Shown: one piece after another, positions 24,477-32,211 of the stretch
How positions within the stretch are numbered: the stretch's first letter is position 1
How the letters are laid out: the number at the start of each line of letters is the position of its first letter
Assembly: GCA_023404955.1 (NCBI GenBank)
Contig: JAEXZY010000128.1
Coordinates: 31,061 to 95,060, forward strand
DNA from: Actinomycetes bacterium
GTDB taxonomy: Bacteria; Actinomycetota; Actinomycetes; Mycobacteriales; Mycobacteriaceae
Direction of reading: 5' to 3'
DNA length: 64,000 nt
Made by a program: the position numbers and the translations under genes
Notes under the pieces: model-generated
Told to the model about the DNA's origin: nothing
Seen by the model: only the letters and a program-made list of their open reading frames with translations
Databases searched by the model: none

Positions 24477-24559
24477 TGGCAGGTACAGGATTCGAACCTG
24501 TGTAGGCGTTAGCCGACGGATTTACAGTCCGCTCCCATTGGCCGCTCGGGCAACCTGCC
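24477..24559 (-). tRNA. tRNA-Tyr (anticodon GTA)
   Basis: The minus strand folds as an 83-nt class II tRNA. The acceptor stem is GGCAGGT pairing with ACCTGCC, followed by discriminator A. The anticodon loop CTGTAAATC gives GTA (tyrosine), the variable arm is long, and the T arm is ACAGGTTCGAATCCTGT. The CCA end is not encoded. The gene sits between the XRE regulator and yajQ; no attachment-site duplication or integrase gene is seen beside it. Confidence 0.97.
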
Positions 24560-24694
24560 GGGTTCGCGTGTAGCGCGCACAGCAGGATACAACGACGGCA
24601 TACCCCGACGACAAATCGCCAGGGTGGTGTGGCCGCCGCACGGGCCTGCGGCCAAGATGGAACCACGCACCGATCACGAGGGAGGGACGGATCC

Positions 24695-25186
24695 ATGGCG
24701 GATTCATCGTTCGACATCGTCAGCAAGGCCGATCGCCAAGAGGTCGACAACGCGCTCAACCAGGCTGCCAAGGAATTGTCCACCCGTTTCGACTTCCGCG
24801 GCACCGACACCACCATCGAGTGGCAGGGCGAGGAAGGCATCATCCTCATCTCCTCCACCGAGGAGCGCGTCAAGGCCGCCGTCGACGTCTTCAAGGAGAA
24901 GCTCATCCGGCGCGACATCTCGATGAAGGCGTTCGAGGCAGGCGACCCGCAGCCCTCCGGTAAGACCTACAAGGTCATCGGCAGCATCAAGCAGGGCATC
25001 GACAGCGAGAACGCCAAGAAGATCACCAAACTCATCCGCGACGAGGGCCCCAAGGGAGTTAAGGCCCAGATTCAGGGCGAGGAGATCCGCGTCAGCTCCA
25101 AGAAGCGCGACGACCTGCAGGCCGTCCAGGCCCTGCTCCGCGGCGCCGACCTCGAGGTGGCGCTGCAGTTCGTCAACTACCGCTGA
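24695..25186 (+). CDS. YajQ-family nucleotide-binding protein
   Basis: The 163-residue protein matches YajQ in length and sequence: MADSSFDIVSKADRQEVDNA at the start, STRFDFRGTDTTIEW, SIKQGIDSENAKKITKLI and the end VALQFVNYR. The family has two linked ferredoxin-like domains; some members bind cyclic di-GMP and act as effectors, but that is not shown for mycobacteria as far as I know. It corresponds to Rv0566c of M. tuberculosis. The ATG at 24695 has GAGGGAGGGA upstream. It is probably monocistronic, ended by the strong hairpin at 25189-25248. Confidence 0.95.
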   Translation: MADSSFDIVSKADRQEVDNALNQAAKELSTRFDFRGTDTTIEWQGEEGIILISSTEERVKAAVDVFKEKLIRRDISMKAFEAGDPQPSGKTYKVIGSIKQGIDSENAKKITKLIRDEGPKGVKAQIQGEEIRVSSKKRDDLQAVQALLRGADLEVALQFVNYR

Positions 25187-25188
25187 CC

Positions 25189-25248
25189 TCGAACGTGGGG
25201 GTTGTGTACGCAAAAGCGACGTAAAGCGTGCACAAGCCCCACGCTCGA
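25189..25248. terminator. Long bidirectional hairpin between convergent genes
   Basis: The arms 25194-25211 and 25226-25243 are complementary over 18 positions with one G-G mismatch and one G-T wobble, around a 14-base A-rich loop. Four further pairs (25189-25192 with 25245-25248) extend the stem past one mismatch. It fills almost exactly the gap between the yajQ stop and the end of the convergent gene at 25253, so it can terminate both. It may belong to a dispersed repeat family. Confidence 0.7.
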
Positions 25249-25252
25249 CGGG

Positions 25253-25735
25253 TCAGTGCTCGACCGCGCCCCGAACAGCCTCTGCCGTGCTCGTGTCGAC
25301 CTGAGAGAACAACCCGAGCAGGCGCTGGATCACGGCCGTGAAGCCGGCCTCGAAGTTCTCGAGCACCGGCGGGAAGAGCGGCGCGACGGCGAATCCGTCG
25401 TCGGTGACCGTCCACCCCATGTCGCGCAGCGCCGACACCAGCTCGATCAACCCCACGCGGATCGCGTCGAGGTGGGCCCCACCCGTCGTCAGTGCAGCTC
25501 GGACCGACTCCAGCTGGGCCCGCATCTGCATTTGCACCGCGATGTCCCGCTCGGCGGTGGCTGCTGCTGCGGCGCCACCACCCTCCGCCTGCCAGGCCGC
25601 GTCCAGGTGCGCCAGCGCGGCCCTTTGCTCGGCGACGGCAGCGTCCAGATCCGCGATGTGACCGCCGAGCTGACCTGCTGCTGCGGTCACGCTCTGCGGG
25701 TCGGAAGCTTCGATCGTCGACACCGTGACCGACAC
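25253..25735 (-). CDS. WXG100/ESX-like helical hypothetical protein
   Basis: The 160-residue protein is almost all helix, with heptad-like Ala/Leu text and HLDAAWQAEGGGAA at about 43-56, where a Trp-turn-Gly bend separates two helices as in WXG100-type ESX substrates. The rest (QLESVRAALTTGGAHLDAIRVGLIELVSALRDMGW) would form a second hairpin. The start is GTG 25735 with GAGGGGG upstream. No ESX machinery or toxin gene adjoins. It could be a type VII substrate or an immunity-like partner; this is inference from pattern only. Confidence 0.6.
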   Translation of the reverse strand: MSVTVSTIEASDPQSVTAAAGQLGGHIADLDAAVAEQRAALAHLDAAWQAEGGGAAAAATAERDIAVQMQMRAQLESVRAALTTGGAHLDAIRVGLIELVSALRDMGWTVTDDGFAVAPLFPPVLENFEAGFTAVIQRLLGLFSQVDTSTAEAVRGAVEH

Positions 25736-25817
25736 ATGACCCCCTCAGCAACGTCTCGATCATTATGCCCACCAAACCCGCCTCGCCGGTCAGTCAGCGC
25801 CCCTAGGGTGATCTCCC

Positions 25818-26843
25818 ATGGCACCTGCACAGCGCGAACCCAAAGTCGTCGTCCTCGGGGGCGGATCCTGGGGCACCACCGTGGCCTCGATCTGTGCCCG
25901 GCGCGGCCCGACGTTGCAGTGGGTGCGCTCGCAGGAAACGGCCGACGACATCAACAACCACCACCGCAACACCAAATATCTGGGCAACGAGGTGGAACTG
26001 GCCCACGACCTGAAGGCGACCACCGACTTCGTCGAGGCCGCCGAGTGCGCCGACGTCATCGTGATGGGCGTGCCGTCGCACGGCTTCCGCGGCGTCCTCA
26101 CCGAACTGGCGGCGTCGCTGCGCCCCTGGGTGCCGGTGGTGTCACTGGTCAAAGGCCTCGAACAGGGCACCAATTACCGGATGAGCGAGGTCGTCGACGA
26201 GGTGCTTCCGGGACATCCGGCGGGAATCCTGGCCGGCCCCAACATCGCCCGCGAGGTCGCCGAAGGCTACGCCGCAGCCGCGGTGCTCGCGATGCCCGAC
26301 CAGCACCTGGCCGCGCAGCTGGCGAACCTGTTCCGCACCAAGCGTTTCCGCACCTACACCACCGACGACGTGGTGGGTGTGGAGATGGCCGGCGCCCTCA
26401 AGAACGTCTACGCGATCGCTGTCGGCATGGGGTATTCGCTCGGTATCGGCGAGAACACCCGCGCGATGGTGATGGCGCGGGCGGTGCGCGAGATGTCCAA
26501 GATGGGTGAGGCCATCGGCGGGCACCGCGACACTTTCGCGGGACTGGCCGGCATGGGCGACCTGATCGTGACGTGCACCAGTCAGCGCAGCCGCAACCGC
26601 CACGTCGGCGAACAGCTGGGCGCGGGCAAGCCGATCGAGGAGATCATCGAATCGATGAACCAGGTCGCCGAAGGGGTCAAGGCGTCCAGCGTAATCATGG
26701 AGTTCGCCGACAAGCTCGACATCTCGATGCCGATCGCGCGGGAGGTCGACGGCGTCGTCAACCATGGCGCGACCGTCGAAGACGCCTACCACGGGTTGAT
26801 GCTGGAGAAGCCGGGCCACGAGGTGCACGGCTCGGGGTTCTAG
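25818..26843 (+). CDS. gpsA: NAD(P)-dependent glycerol-3-phosphate dehydrogenase
   Basis: This 341-residue GpsA makes sn-glycerol-3-phosphate from dihydroxyacetone phosphate for phospholipid synthesis. Visible are the nucleotide motif LGGGSWGTT (about 12-20), GPNIAREVAEG, catalytic Lys in EMAGALKNVYAIAVG and the substrate site GLAGMGDLIVTCTS with SRNRHVG. It corresponds by order to gpsA2 (Rv0564c). The ATG at 25818 lies 82 bases after the divergent helical gene. The TAG stop overlaps the stop of the convergent secreted protein. Confidence 0.96.
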   Translation: MAPAQREPKVVVLGGGSWGTTVASICARRGPTLQWVRSQETADDINNHHRNTKYLGNEVELAHDLKATTDFVEAAECADVIVMGVPSHGFRGVLTELAASLRPWVPVVSLVKGLEQGTNYRMSEVVDEVLPGHPAGILAGPNIAREVAEGYAAAAVLAMPDQHLAAQLANLFRTKRFRTYTTDDVVGVEMAGALKNVYAIAVGMGYSLGIGENTRAMVMARAVREMSKMGEAIGGHRDTFAGLAGMGDLIVTCTSQRSRNRHVGEQLGAGKPIEEIIESMNQVAEGVKASSVIMEFADKLDISMPIAREVDGVVNHGATVEDAYHGLMLEKPGHEVHGSGF

Positions 26844-27376
26844 TTGAAGTAGGGGTTGGTGCCCTCGGGCCGGGCCAGCAGCGGATTAGTCTCGTTGACG
26901 ACCCAGGACGCCGTCGGGCTGATGACGAACGCGGCCTGGTTGCGGCTGTCCACGCACGCGGTCAGCGTGCCGTCTCCGCCGCAGCTGACGTCGCCGAAGC
27001 TCAGCCGCGAGTTCGGCGGCAACGCCTTGACGGGACCGCCGTAGATCGGGGCGGGGGCCACCGAGAAGCCGGGCACGCCACCGGCCGAGCCACTGAGCAG
27101 ATTGGCGCCCTCGGGCGCGCCGGGCAGGACGCCGTTGCAGCCATAACCGCCCGACCGCTGCAGCATGCAGGTCAGACCGTTGGAGCTGAACGCGTACGCC
27201 GCACCGTCGAAGACTGCGTAGTCCTTCGGGTTCGCCGGAGCCCACGCGTTCACGTTCGGCGCCGGCGGCGGGGGCGGAGGGGTGGGCGGCTGCGCTGCGG
27301 CAACGCCGACCGCGTTGAGGACACCGGCCGCAGCCAGGCATGCTGCCCCGACAAGAGCTCTGCTCGACACCGTCAC
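26840..27376 (-). CDS. Secreted four-cysteine protein (paralogue A)
   Basis: The 178-residue protein has a signal peptide (about 1-28; LVGAACLAAAGVLNAVGVAAA), a poly-Pro spacer and a mature domain with four cysteines in two pairs: LTCMLQRSGGYGCNG and VSCGGDGTLTACVDS. The next gene encodes a protein with the same motifs in the same places (GVLPGAPEGAN against GALPGAPGGAN; FVISPTASW against FVISPTGTY), so the two are tandem duplicates. The domain is common in mycobacterial secretomes with no known function; the cysteines probably form two disulfides. Confidence 0.8.
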   Translation of the reverse strand: MTVSSRALVGAACLAAAGVLNAVGVAAAQPPTPPPPPPAPNVNAWAPANPKDYAVFDGAAYAFSSNGLTCMLQRSGGYGCNGVLPGAPEGANLLSGSAGGVPGFSVAPAPIYGGPVKALPPNSRLSFGDVSCGGDGTLTACVDSRNQAAFVISPTASWVVNETNPLLARPEGTNPYFN

Positions 27377-27414
27377 AGCCTAGATGTCGCCGCAGCGTGC
27401 GGCAGTGTTAGCGC

Positions 27415-27882
27415 TCAGTACGAGTAGGTGCCGGTCGGGCTGATGACGAAGCCCGATTGGTCGACGGTGTTCGTGCACGACGTGATGACGCCGTCGGTGC
27501 CGCAGCTGACGGTGCGGAAGCTCATCCGGGTGTTGACCGGCAGCGGCTGCGGATCGGCGATCGCGCCGTACATCGGCCCGTCGGCGTGCGCGAACCCGGG
27601 CGGCCCGCCCGCCCAGCCGGTCACCACGTTGGCTCCGCCGGGGGCGCCGGGCAGTGCGCCGTTGCACCCGTAGCTACCGGTCTGGCGATCCATCACGCAC
27701 GTCACTCCCCCGGGCGCGGCGAACGAGTACCGCGTGCCATCCGGGGAGGCGAACGGCTGCGGATTCACCGGCGGCAGCGCGTTGACGTTCAGCGGGGACG
27801 GATCAGCCGCGGCGACAGCCGGCGCGGTCAGCGCGGCAGCCGCCGCGACACCGATCAGGATTCGGGTCAGCACGCCCGACAC
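27415..27882 (-). CDS. Secreted four-cysteine protein (paralogue B)
   Basis: The 155-residue secreted protein has a signal peptide (about 1-26; ILIGVAAAAALTAPAVAAA) and the same four-cysteine domain as its downstream neighbour: VTCVMDRQTGSYGCNG and VSCGTDGVITSCTNT. It lacks the poly-Pro spacer and the C-terminal extension of paralogue A. The two genes are 38 bases apart on one strand and were probably made by tandem duplication. Function unknown. Confidence 0.8.
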   Translation of the reverse strand: MSGVLTRILIGVAAAAALTAPAVAAADPSPLNVNALPPVNPQPFASPDGTRYSFAAPGGVTCVMDRQTGSYGCNGALPGAPGGANVVTGWAGGPPGFAHADGPMYGAIADPQPLPVNTRMSFRTVSCGTDGVITSCTNTVDQSGFVISPTGTYSY

Positions 27883-27938
27883 CTTAAGCGGCCGGGCATC
27901 GCCGGCGCATCGCCAGAGGCGAAAGTCTGACGACCCCG

Positions 27939-28817
27939 TCAGTACTGGCCGGGCCCGCGGCCGGCCATCGCCTCCAGCCGCGCGATGCGGTCGGCCATCG
28001 GCGGGTGGGTGGCGAACAGCTTGCCGATCTTCTCGCCCGACCGGAACGGGTTGGCGATCATCAGGTGCGCCTGATCGGCCAGCTGCGGCTCCGGCGGCAA
28101 CGGCGCCCGCTCCACCCCCGCGCTGATCTTGCGCAGCGCGCTCGCCAGAGCCAGCGGATCACCCGTCAGCTCCGCGCCCGACTGGTCGGCCTGGTACTCC
28201 CGCGAACGCGACACCGCCAACCGGATCACCGTCGCCGCGATCGGGCCGAGCAGCGAAACCAGAAGAATCGCAAACGGATTGGTGCCGCCCTCACGATTGC
28301 CGCCGAACATGCTCGCGAAGAACGCGAGGTTGGCCAGCGCCGTGATCACCGACGCCATCGCCCCGGCCACACAGCTGATCAGAATGTCGCGGTTGTAGAC
28401 GTGGGACAGCTCGTGGCCGAGCACCGCGCGCAGCTCCCGCTCGTTGAGCATGCCGAGAATGCCCGTCGTGCAGCACACCGCGGCGTTGCGCGGATTGCGG
28501 CCCGTGGCAAACGCGTTCGGCGCGGCGGTGTCGCTGATGTAGAGCCGCGGCATGGGTTGACGCGCCGTCGTGGCCAGCTCCCGCACGATCCGGTACATCA
28601 CCGGCGCCTGCATCTCGGTGACCGGCTGGGCGTGCATCGCGCGCAGCGCCAGCTTGTCGCTGTTGAAGTAGACGTAGGCGTTCATGCCGATCGCGAACAG
28701 CACCGCGAGGAACATGATGTTGCGGCCGAACATCGCGCCCACGGCCACGATCAGTCCCGAGAACAGCACCAGCAACAGGAACGTCTTCGCCCTGTTGGCG
28801 TGCGGATGCCACGTCAT
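27939..28817 (-). CDS. htpX: Membrane zinc metalloprotease HtpX
   Basis: This 292-residue M48 protease has two N-terminal membrane helices (about 13-31 and 33-50), the zinc motif GHELSHVYNRD (HExxH) near 134, two further hydrophobic segments (about 150-205) and the third zinc ligand Glu in SRSREYQAD. HtpX degrades misfolded membrane proteins at the cytoplasmic face. The ATG at 28817 is set by GAGGACC 5 bases upstream and by family length (about 286 residues in M. tuberculosis). It corresponds to Rv0563. It follows the polyprenyl synthase gene by 79 bases. Confidence 0.95.
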   Translation of the reverse strand: MTWHPHANRAKTFLLLVLFSGLIVAVGAMFGRNIMFLAVLFAIGMNAYVYFNSDKLALRAMHAQPVTEMQAPVMYRIVRELATTARQPMPRLYISDTAAPNAFATGRNPRNAAVCCTTGILGMLNERELRAVLGHELSHVYNRDILISCVAGAMASVITALANLAFFASMFGGNREGGTNPFAILLVSLLGPIAATVIRLAVSRSREYQADQSGAELTGDPLALASALRKISAGVERAPLPPEPQLADQAHLMIANPFRSGEKIGKLFATHPPMADRIARLEAMAGRGPGQY

Positions 28818-28896
28818 CGACCGGTCCTCCTCATCTGACCTGACGAACTCATACGTCCCTCCAACGCCCGAGCAGGCCGCACAGGTTCCGGCGGAC

Positions 28897-29904
28897 TCAG
28901 CCGTGCCGGTGGATCGTGTAATCGACCAGCGTGGCCAGCGCCTGACGGCCAGGGCCGTCGGGCAGCGCGGCCAGCTCCGCCTCGGCCTGCCGCGCGTACT
29001 CGGCGACGGTCTCCTTGGCCTTGACGATGCCCTGCGACGCACGCAGCAGCCGCAGCGCCTCGGCCACGTCGGCGTCGTCCTCGAGGGGCCGGGCCAGCAG
29101 ATCCCGCAGCCGGTCGGCGTCGGGACCGGTCTCCCGCAGCGCGTAGAGCACCGGCAGCGTGTGCACACCCTCCCGCAGGTCGGTGCCGGGCACCTTGCCG
29201 GACTCGTCGGGATCACTGTCGATGTCGATGATGTCGTCGGAGATCTGGAACGCCGTGCCCACGATGCCGCCGAGGCGGGCCAGGCGTTCGATCTGCTCCT
29301 CGTCGGCGCCGGAGAACGTGGCCCCGAAGCGGCCGGAGGCGGCGATCAGGCAGGCCGTCTTCTCGTACACCACCTTCAGGTAGTGCTCGACCTCGTCGAC
29401 ATGCTCGGCCGCGCCGCGCGTCTCTCGCATCTGGCCGGTGACCAGCAGCGCGAACGTGTCGGCGATGATGCGCACCGCGTCCGGCCCGAGCCGGCTGACC
29501 AACCGGGACGCCGTCGCGAACAGGTAGTCCCCGGCCAGGATCGCGATGTTGTTGCTCCACCGGGCGTTGGCACTGGCCGCGCCGCGGCGCACCTGCGCCT
29601 CGTCCATCACGTCGTCGTGGTACAGCGTGGCCAGGTGCACCAGCTCGATGACTGCGCCCGCCACCGTGACCTGCCACGAATCCGGCTCCGGACCCAACCG
29701 GGCCGACAACACCGTGAACAGCGGCCGGAACCGCTTGCCGCCGGCCTGGAACAGGTGCGTCACCGCCTCGGCCATCAACTCGTCCGCGCGGCCGAGTTCC
29801 TCCGACATCAGCGCTTCGATCCGGGCCACCCCGTCGCGGACGTCCTGGGCGAACTCGGCGTCGCCGAAGTCCACTCCCGCCACCACGTTCGCCGGTGTCC
29901 TCAC
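28897..29904 (-). CDS. grcC1: Polyprenyl diphosphate synthase (GrcC1 type)
   Basis: This 335-residue trans-isoprenyl diphosphate synthase shows both Asp-rich motifs: first LYHDDVMDEAQVRRG, second QISDDIIDIDSD, plus GGKRFRPL near the N terminus. It builds a long isoprenoid chain, most likely the menaquinone side chain given its neighbours MenJ and MenG. It corresponds to Rv0562. The start is GTG 29904, with no ribosome site but a TATGTT hexamer 6 bases upstream, which fits a leaderless message. The frame stays open upstream only as an antisense shadow of menJ. Confidence 0.92.
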   Translation of the reverse strand: MRTPANVVAGVDFGDAEFAQDVRDGVARIEALMSEELGRADELMAEAVTHLFQAGGKRFRPLFTVLSARLGPEPDSWQVTVAGAVIELVHLATLYHDDVMDEAQVRRGAASANARWSNNIAILAGDYLFATASRLVSRLGPDAVRIIADTFALLVTGQMRETRGAAEHVDEVEHYLKVVYEKTACLIAASGRFGATFSGADEEQIERLARLGGIVGTAFQISDDIIDIDSDPDESGKVPGTDLREGVHTLPVLYALRETGPDADRLRDLLARPLEDDADVAEALRLLRASQGIVKAKETVAEYARQAEAELAALPDGPGRQALATLVDYTIHRHG

Positions 29905-29925
29905 ACAGCCAACATACTGGGAGCC
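29905..29925. promoter_or_regulatory. Overlapping divergent promoter between grcC1 and menJ
   Basis: Only 21 bases separate the two start codons. On the minus strand TATGTT (29911-29916) ends 6 bases before the grcC1 GTG; on the plus strand CATACT (29913-29918) ends 7 bases before the menJ ATG. Both fit -10 boxes of leaderless transcripts, so the two -10 elements share bases and the two genes would compete for polymerase. Confidence 0.55.
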
Positions 29926-31146
29926 ATGCACACGAGCGCTGATGTGGTGGTCGTCGGTGCCGGTCCGGCCGGTTCGGCGGCGGCGGCGTGGGCCGCTCGC
30001 GCGGGGCGCGACGTGCTGGTGATCGACTCCGCGACGTTCCCCCGCGACAAGGCGTGCGGCGACGGGCTCACCCCGCGGGCCATCGCCGAGATGCGGCGGT
30101 TGGGCCTCGACGGGTGGCTGACCGGTCGGGTCACCCACCACGGATTGCGCATGTCGGGGTTCGGCGCCGACGTCGAAGTGCCCTGGCCCGGTCGCTCGTT
30201 TCCGCCGATCAGCAGCGCGGTGCCGCGCCTCGAACTCGACGAGCGCATTCGACTGGTCGCCGTCGACGACGGCGCCAAGATGAAATTGGGCGTCAAAGCC
30301 GTTGACGTACAACGCAATTCGGACGGCCGAGTGTCTGCGGTGGTGCTCGACACCGGTGAGGTGGTGGGATGCCGCGACCTCATCGTCGCCGACGGGGTGC
30401 GGTCAGGCCTGGGGCGTGTTTTGGGTCGGGAGTGGCACAGGGACACCGTGTACGGCACCGCGATCCGCGCGTACATCGCCACGCCGCGGCATGACGAGCA
30501 GTGGATCACCTCGCATCTCGAGCTGCGCGCACCGACCGGTGAGGTGCTCCCCGGCTACGGCTGGATCTTCCCGCTGGGCACCGGCGAGGTGAACATCGGC
30601 GTCGGCGCACTGGCCACGTCGAAGCGGCCGGCCGAGGCCGCACTGCGTCCATTACTGAATCATTACGCTGCGCTGCGCCGCGACGAATGGGCCTTCGACG
30701 GCGAGGTGAGGGCCGCGCGTTCGGCGCTGTTGCCGATGGGCGGGGCGGTGTCCGGCGTGGCCGGGCCGAACTGGATGCTGATCGGCGATGCCGCGGCGTG
30801 TGTGAACCCGCTCAACGGCGAGGGCATCGACTACGGCCTGGAAACCGGTCGGCTGGCCGCGGCGATGCTGGGCACCGGGGACTACTCGCGGGTGTGGCCG
30901 GCGGTGTTAGAGGAGCACTACGCCCGCGGGTTCTCGATCGCTCGCCGGTTGGCGCTGCTGCTGACGTTCCCCCGATTCCTGCCGGCGACGGGCCCGCTGG
31001 CAATGCGGTCCTCGGCGCTGATGACGGTCGCGGTACGGGTGATGGGCAACTTCGTCACCGACGAGGACGAGGACTCGGTTGCCCGGCTGTGGCGCGGCGC
31101 GGGCCGGTTGTCGGGCCGGGTGGACGCGCGCCGCCCGTTCACGTGA
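29926..31146 (+). CDS. menJ: Menaquinone reductase (geranylgeranyl-reductase family)
   Basis: The 406-residue FAD enzyme has the dinucleotide motif VVVGAGPAGSAAA at residues 8-20, PRDKACGDGLTPRA in the position of the family's PxxKxCGG motif, and the second FAD motif LIGDAAACVNPLNGEGI. It corresponds to Rv0561c (MenJ), which saturates the beta-isoprene unit of menaquinone. The ATG at 29926 is probably read from a leaderless message. Its TGA overlaps a GTG start of the next gene (GTGA at 31143-31146). It is divergent from the polyprenyl synthase that would supply the side chain it reduces. Confidence 0.93.
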   Translation: MHTSADVVVVGAGPAGSAAAAWAARAGRDVLVIDSATFPRDKACGDGLTPRAIAEMRRLGLDGWLTGRVTHHGLRMSGFGADVEVPWPGRSFPPISSAVPRLELDERIRLVAVDDGAKMKLGVKAVDVQRNSDGRVSAVVLDTGEVVGCRDLIVADGVRSGLGRVLGREWHRDTVYGTAIRAYIATPRHDEQWITSHLELRAPTGEVLPGYGWIFPLGTGEVNIGVGALATSKRPAEAALRPLLNHYAALRRDEWAFDGEVRAARSALLPMGGAVSGVAGPNWMLIGDAAACVNPLNGEGIDYGLETGRLAAAMLGTGDYSRVWPAVLEEHYARGFSIARRLALLLTFPRFLPATGPLAMRSSALMTVAVRVMGNFVTDEDEDSVARLWRGAGRLSGRVDARRPFT

Positions 31147-31577
31147 GGCCCGGTTCGGCGAGCGTGACGTCCGTGTACCGGGCGCCCATGCGCTCCCGCG
31201 ACGACCGCATCGATCCGCAGCTCGCTGTCGACCGGGCGCTGCGCCTGGGTGTCGTCGGTTTCGGCCAGATCGACGTGCCCCAGCGGCGGGTGGATCGTTT
31301 CGCCGACATGCCCGACGGATCGTTCGTGTGGACCCGCGACGAGGACGGCCTGTTCTGGCTCGGCCGCGTCGACGGGCCGTACGCGTACGACGCCGGCGGC
31401 GAGGACGTCGACCTGGTGCACATCAGGCCATGCCGGTGGCTTCCCGAGCCGCTGGTCGAAAGGGATTGTCCGACAGCTGTTCTCGCGACCTACGCCCGCG
31501 GCGGGCGCAACTTCCAGCAGATCCATGACGCGCGGGTGGGCGCGGAGAGTCTGCGGGCGTGGACATCAGAGTGCTAG
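31143..31577 (+). CDS. Hypothetical protein translationally coupled to menJ
   Basis: This 144-residue soluble protein uses GTG 31143, overlapping the menJ stop; ATG 31188 (MRSRDDRIDPQLAVDRAL) would give 129 residues. The central part (SFVWTRDEDGLFWLGRVDGPYAYD, then VDLVHIRPCRWL) and the end (LATYARGGRNFQQIHD) look like a small all-beta reader domain of PUA/EVE type. That suggestion is weak, and I do not recognise the family. It has no signal peptide or membrane segment. Confidence 0.65.
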   Translation: MRPGSASVTSVYRAPMRSRDDRIDPQLAVDRALRLGVVGFGQIDVPQRRVDRFADMPDGSFVWTRDEDGLFWLGRVDGPYAYDAGGEDVDLVHIRPCRWLPEPLVERDCPTAVLATYARGGRNFQQIHDARVGAESLRAWTSEC

Positions 31578-31586
31578 GCAGGACGG

Positions 31587-32207
31587 GTGGACCCTCAACC
31601 GCCGCTGCTGTTCGCGCTCGACCTGATCGGCACGTTCGTCTTCGGCTTGAACGGTGCGCTGGCAGGGCTGCGCGCGACGCACCTCGACGTCGTCGGGGTC
31701 GTGACTGTCGGCATGATGACCGCGTTGGGCGGCGGCGTGATCCGCGACGTCCTGATCGGCGCGATCCCGCCCGCGACGTTCGTCGACTGGCCCTATTTCG
31801 CGCTCGCGGTGAGCGGGGCGCTGATCGCGTTCGCGCTCAACCGCGCGCTCTCCCGGCTGGAGATGCCGATCACCGTGCTCGACGCGATCGGGCTGAGCGT
31901 GTTCGCCGTCATCGGCACGACCAAAGCGCTCGCCTTCGGGCTCGGCGCCGCGCCTGCGGCCCTGCTCGGCGTGATCACCGCTGTCGGTGGCGGCACGATC
32001 CGCGACGCGCTCATCGGGCAGGTGCCCACCGTTTTGCGCAGCGAGCTGTACGCGATACCGGCCCTCATCGCCGCGAGCCTCACGGTGGCCGCGATCCGTC
32101 TCGACGTCTACACCCTCGCGACGGCTCTCGGCGCGGCGGCGGTCTGCTTCGTGATCCGGATGCTCGGGGTGCGATATCAGCTCAACGCACCCGGCCCCCG
32201 CGGCTGA
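31587..32207 (+). CDS. TRIC-type cation channel (UPF0126 family)
   Basis: The 206-residue membrane protein has seven hydrophobic segments and an internal repeat. Each half carries the family motif: MMTALGGGVIRDVLIG (about 43-58) and VITAVGGGTIRDALIG (about 129-144). These GGG-x-IRD turns line the pore of trimeric intracellular cation channels. Bacterial members (YadS/YicG) conduct monovalent cations; the in vivo role is unclear. The start is GTG 31587 with GGCAGGA upstream. It follows the menJ-linked gene by 9 bases. Confidence 0.9.
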   Translation: MDPQPPLLFALDLIGTFVFGLNGALAGLRATHLDVVGVVTVGMMTALGGGVIRDVLIGAIPPATFVDWPYFALAVSGALIAFALNRALSRLEMPITVLDAIGLSVFAVIGTTKALAFGLGAAPAALLGVITAVGGGTIRDALIGQVPTVLRSELYAIPALIAASLTVAAIRLDVYTLATALGAAAVCFVIRMLGVRYQLNAPGPRG

Positions 32208-32211
32208 CGGC

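Noticed and set aside
24477..24559. tRNA-Tyr as an integration site
   Set aside because: No integrase, no duplicated 3' tRNA end and normal mycobacterial gene order on one side; nothing supports an island here.
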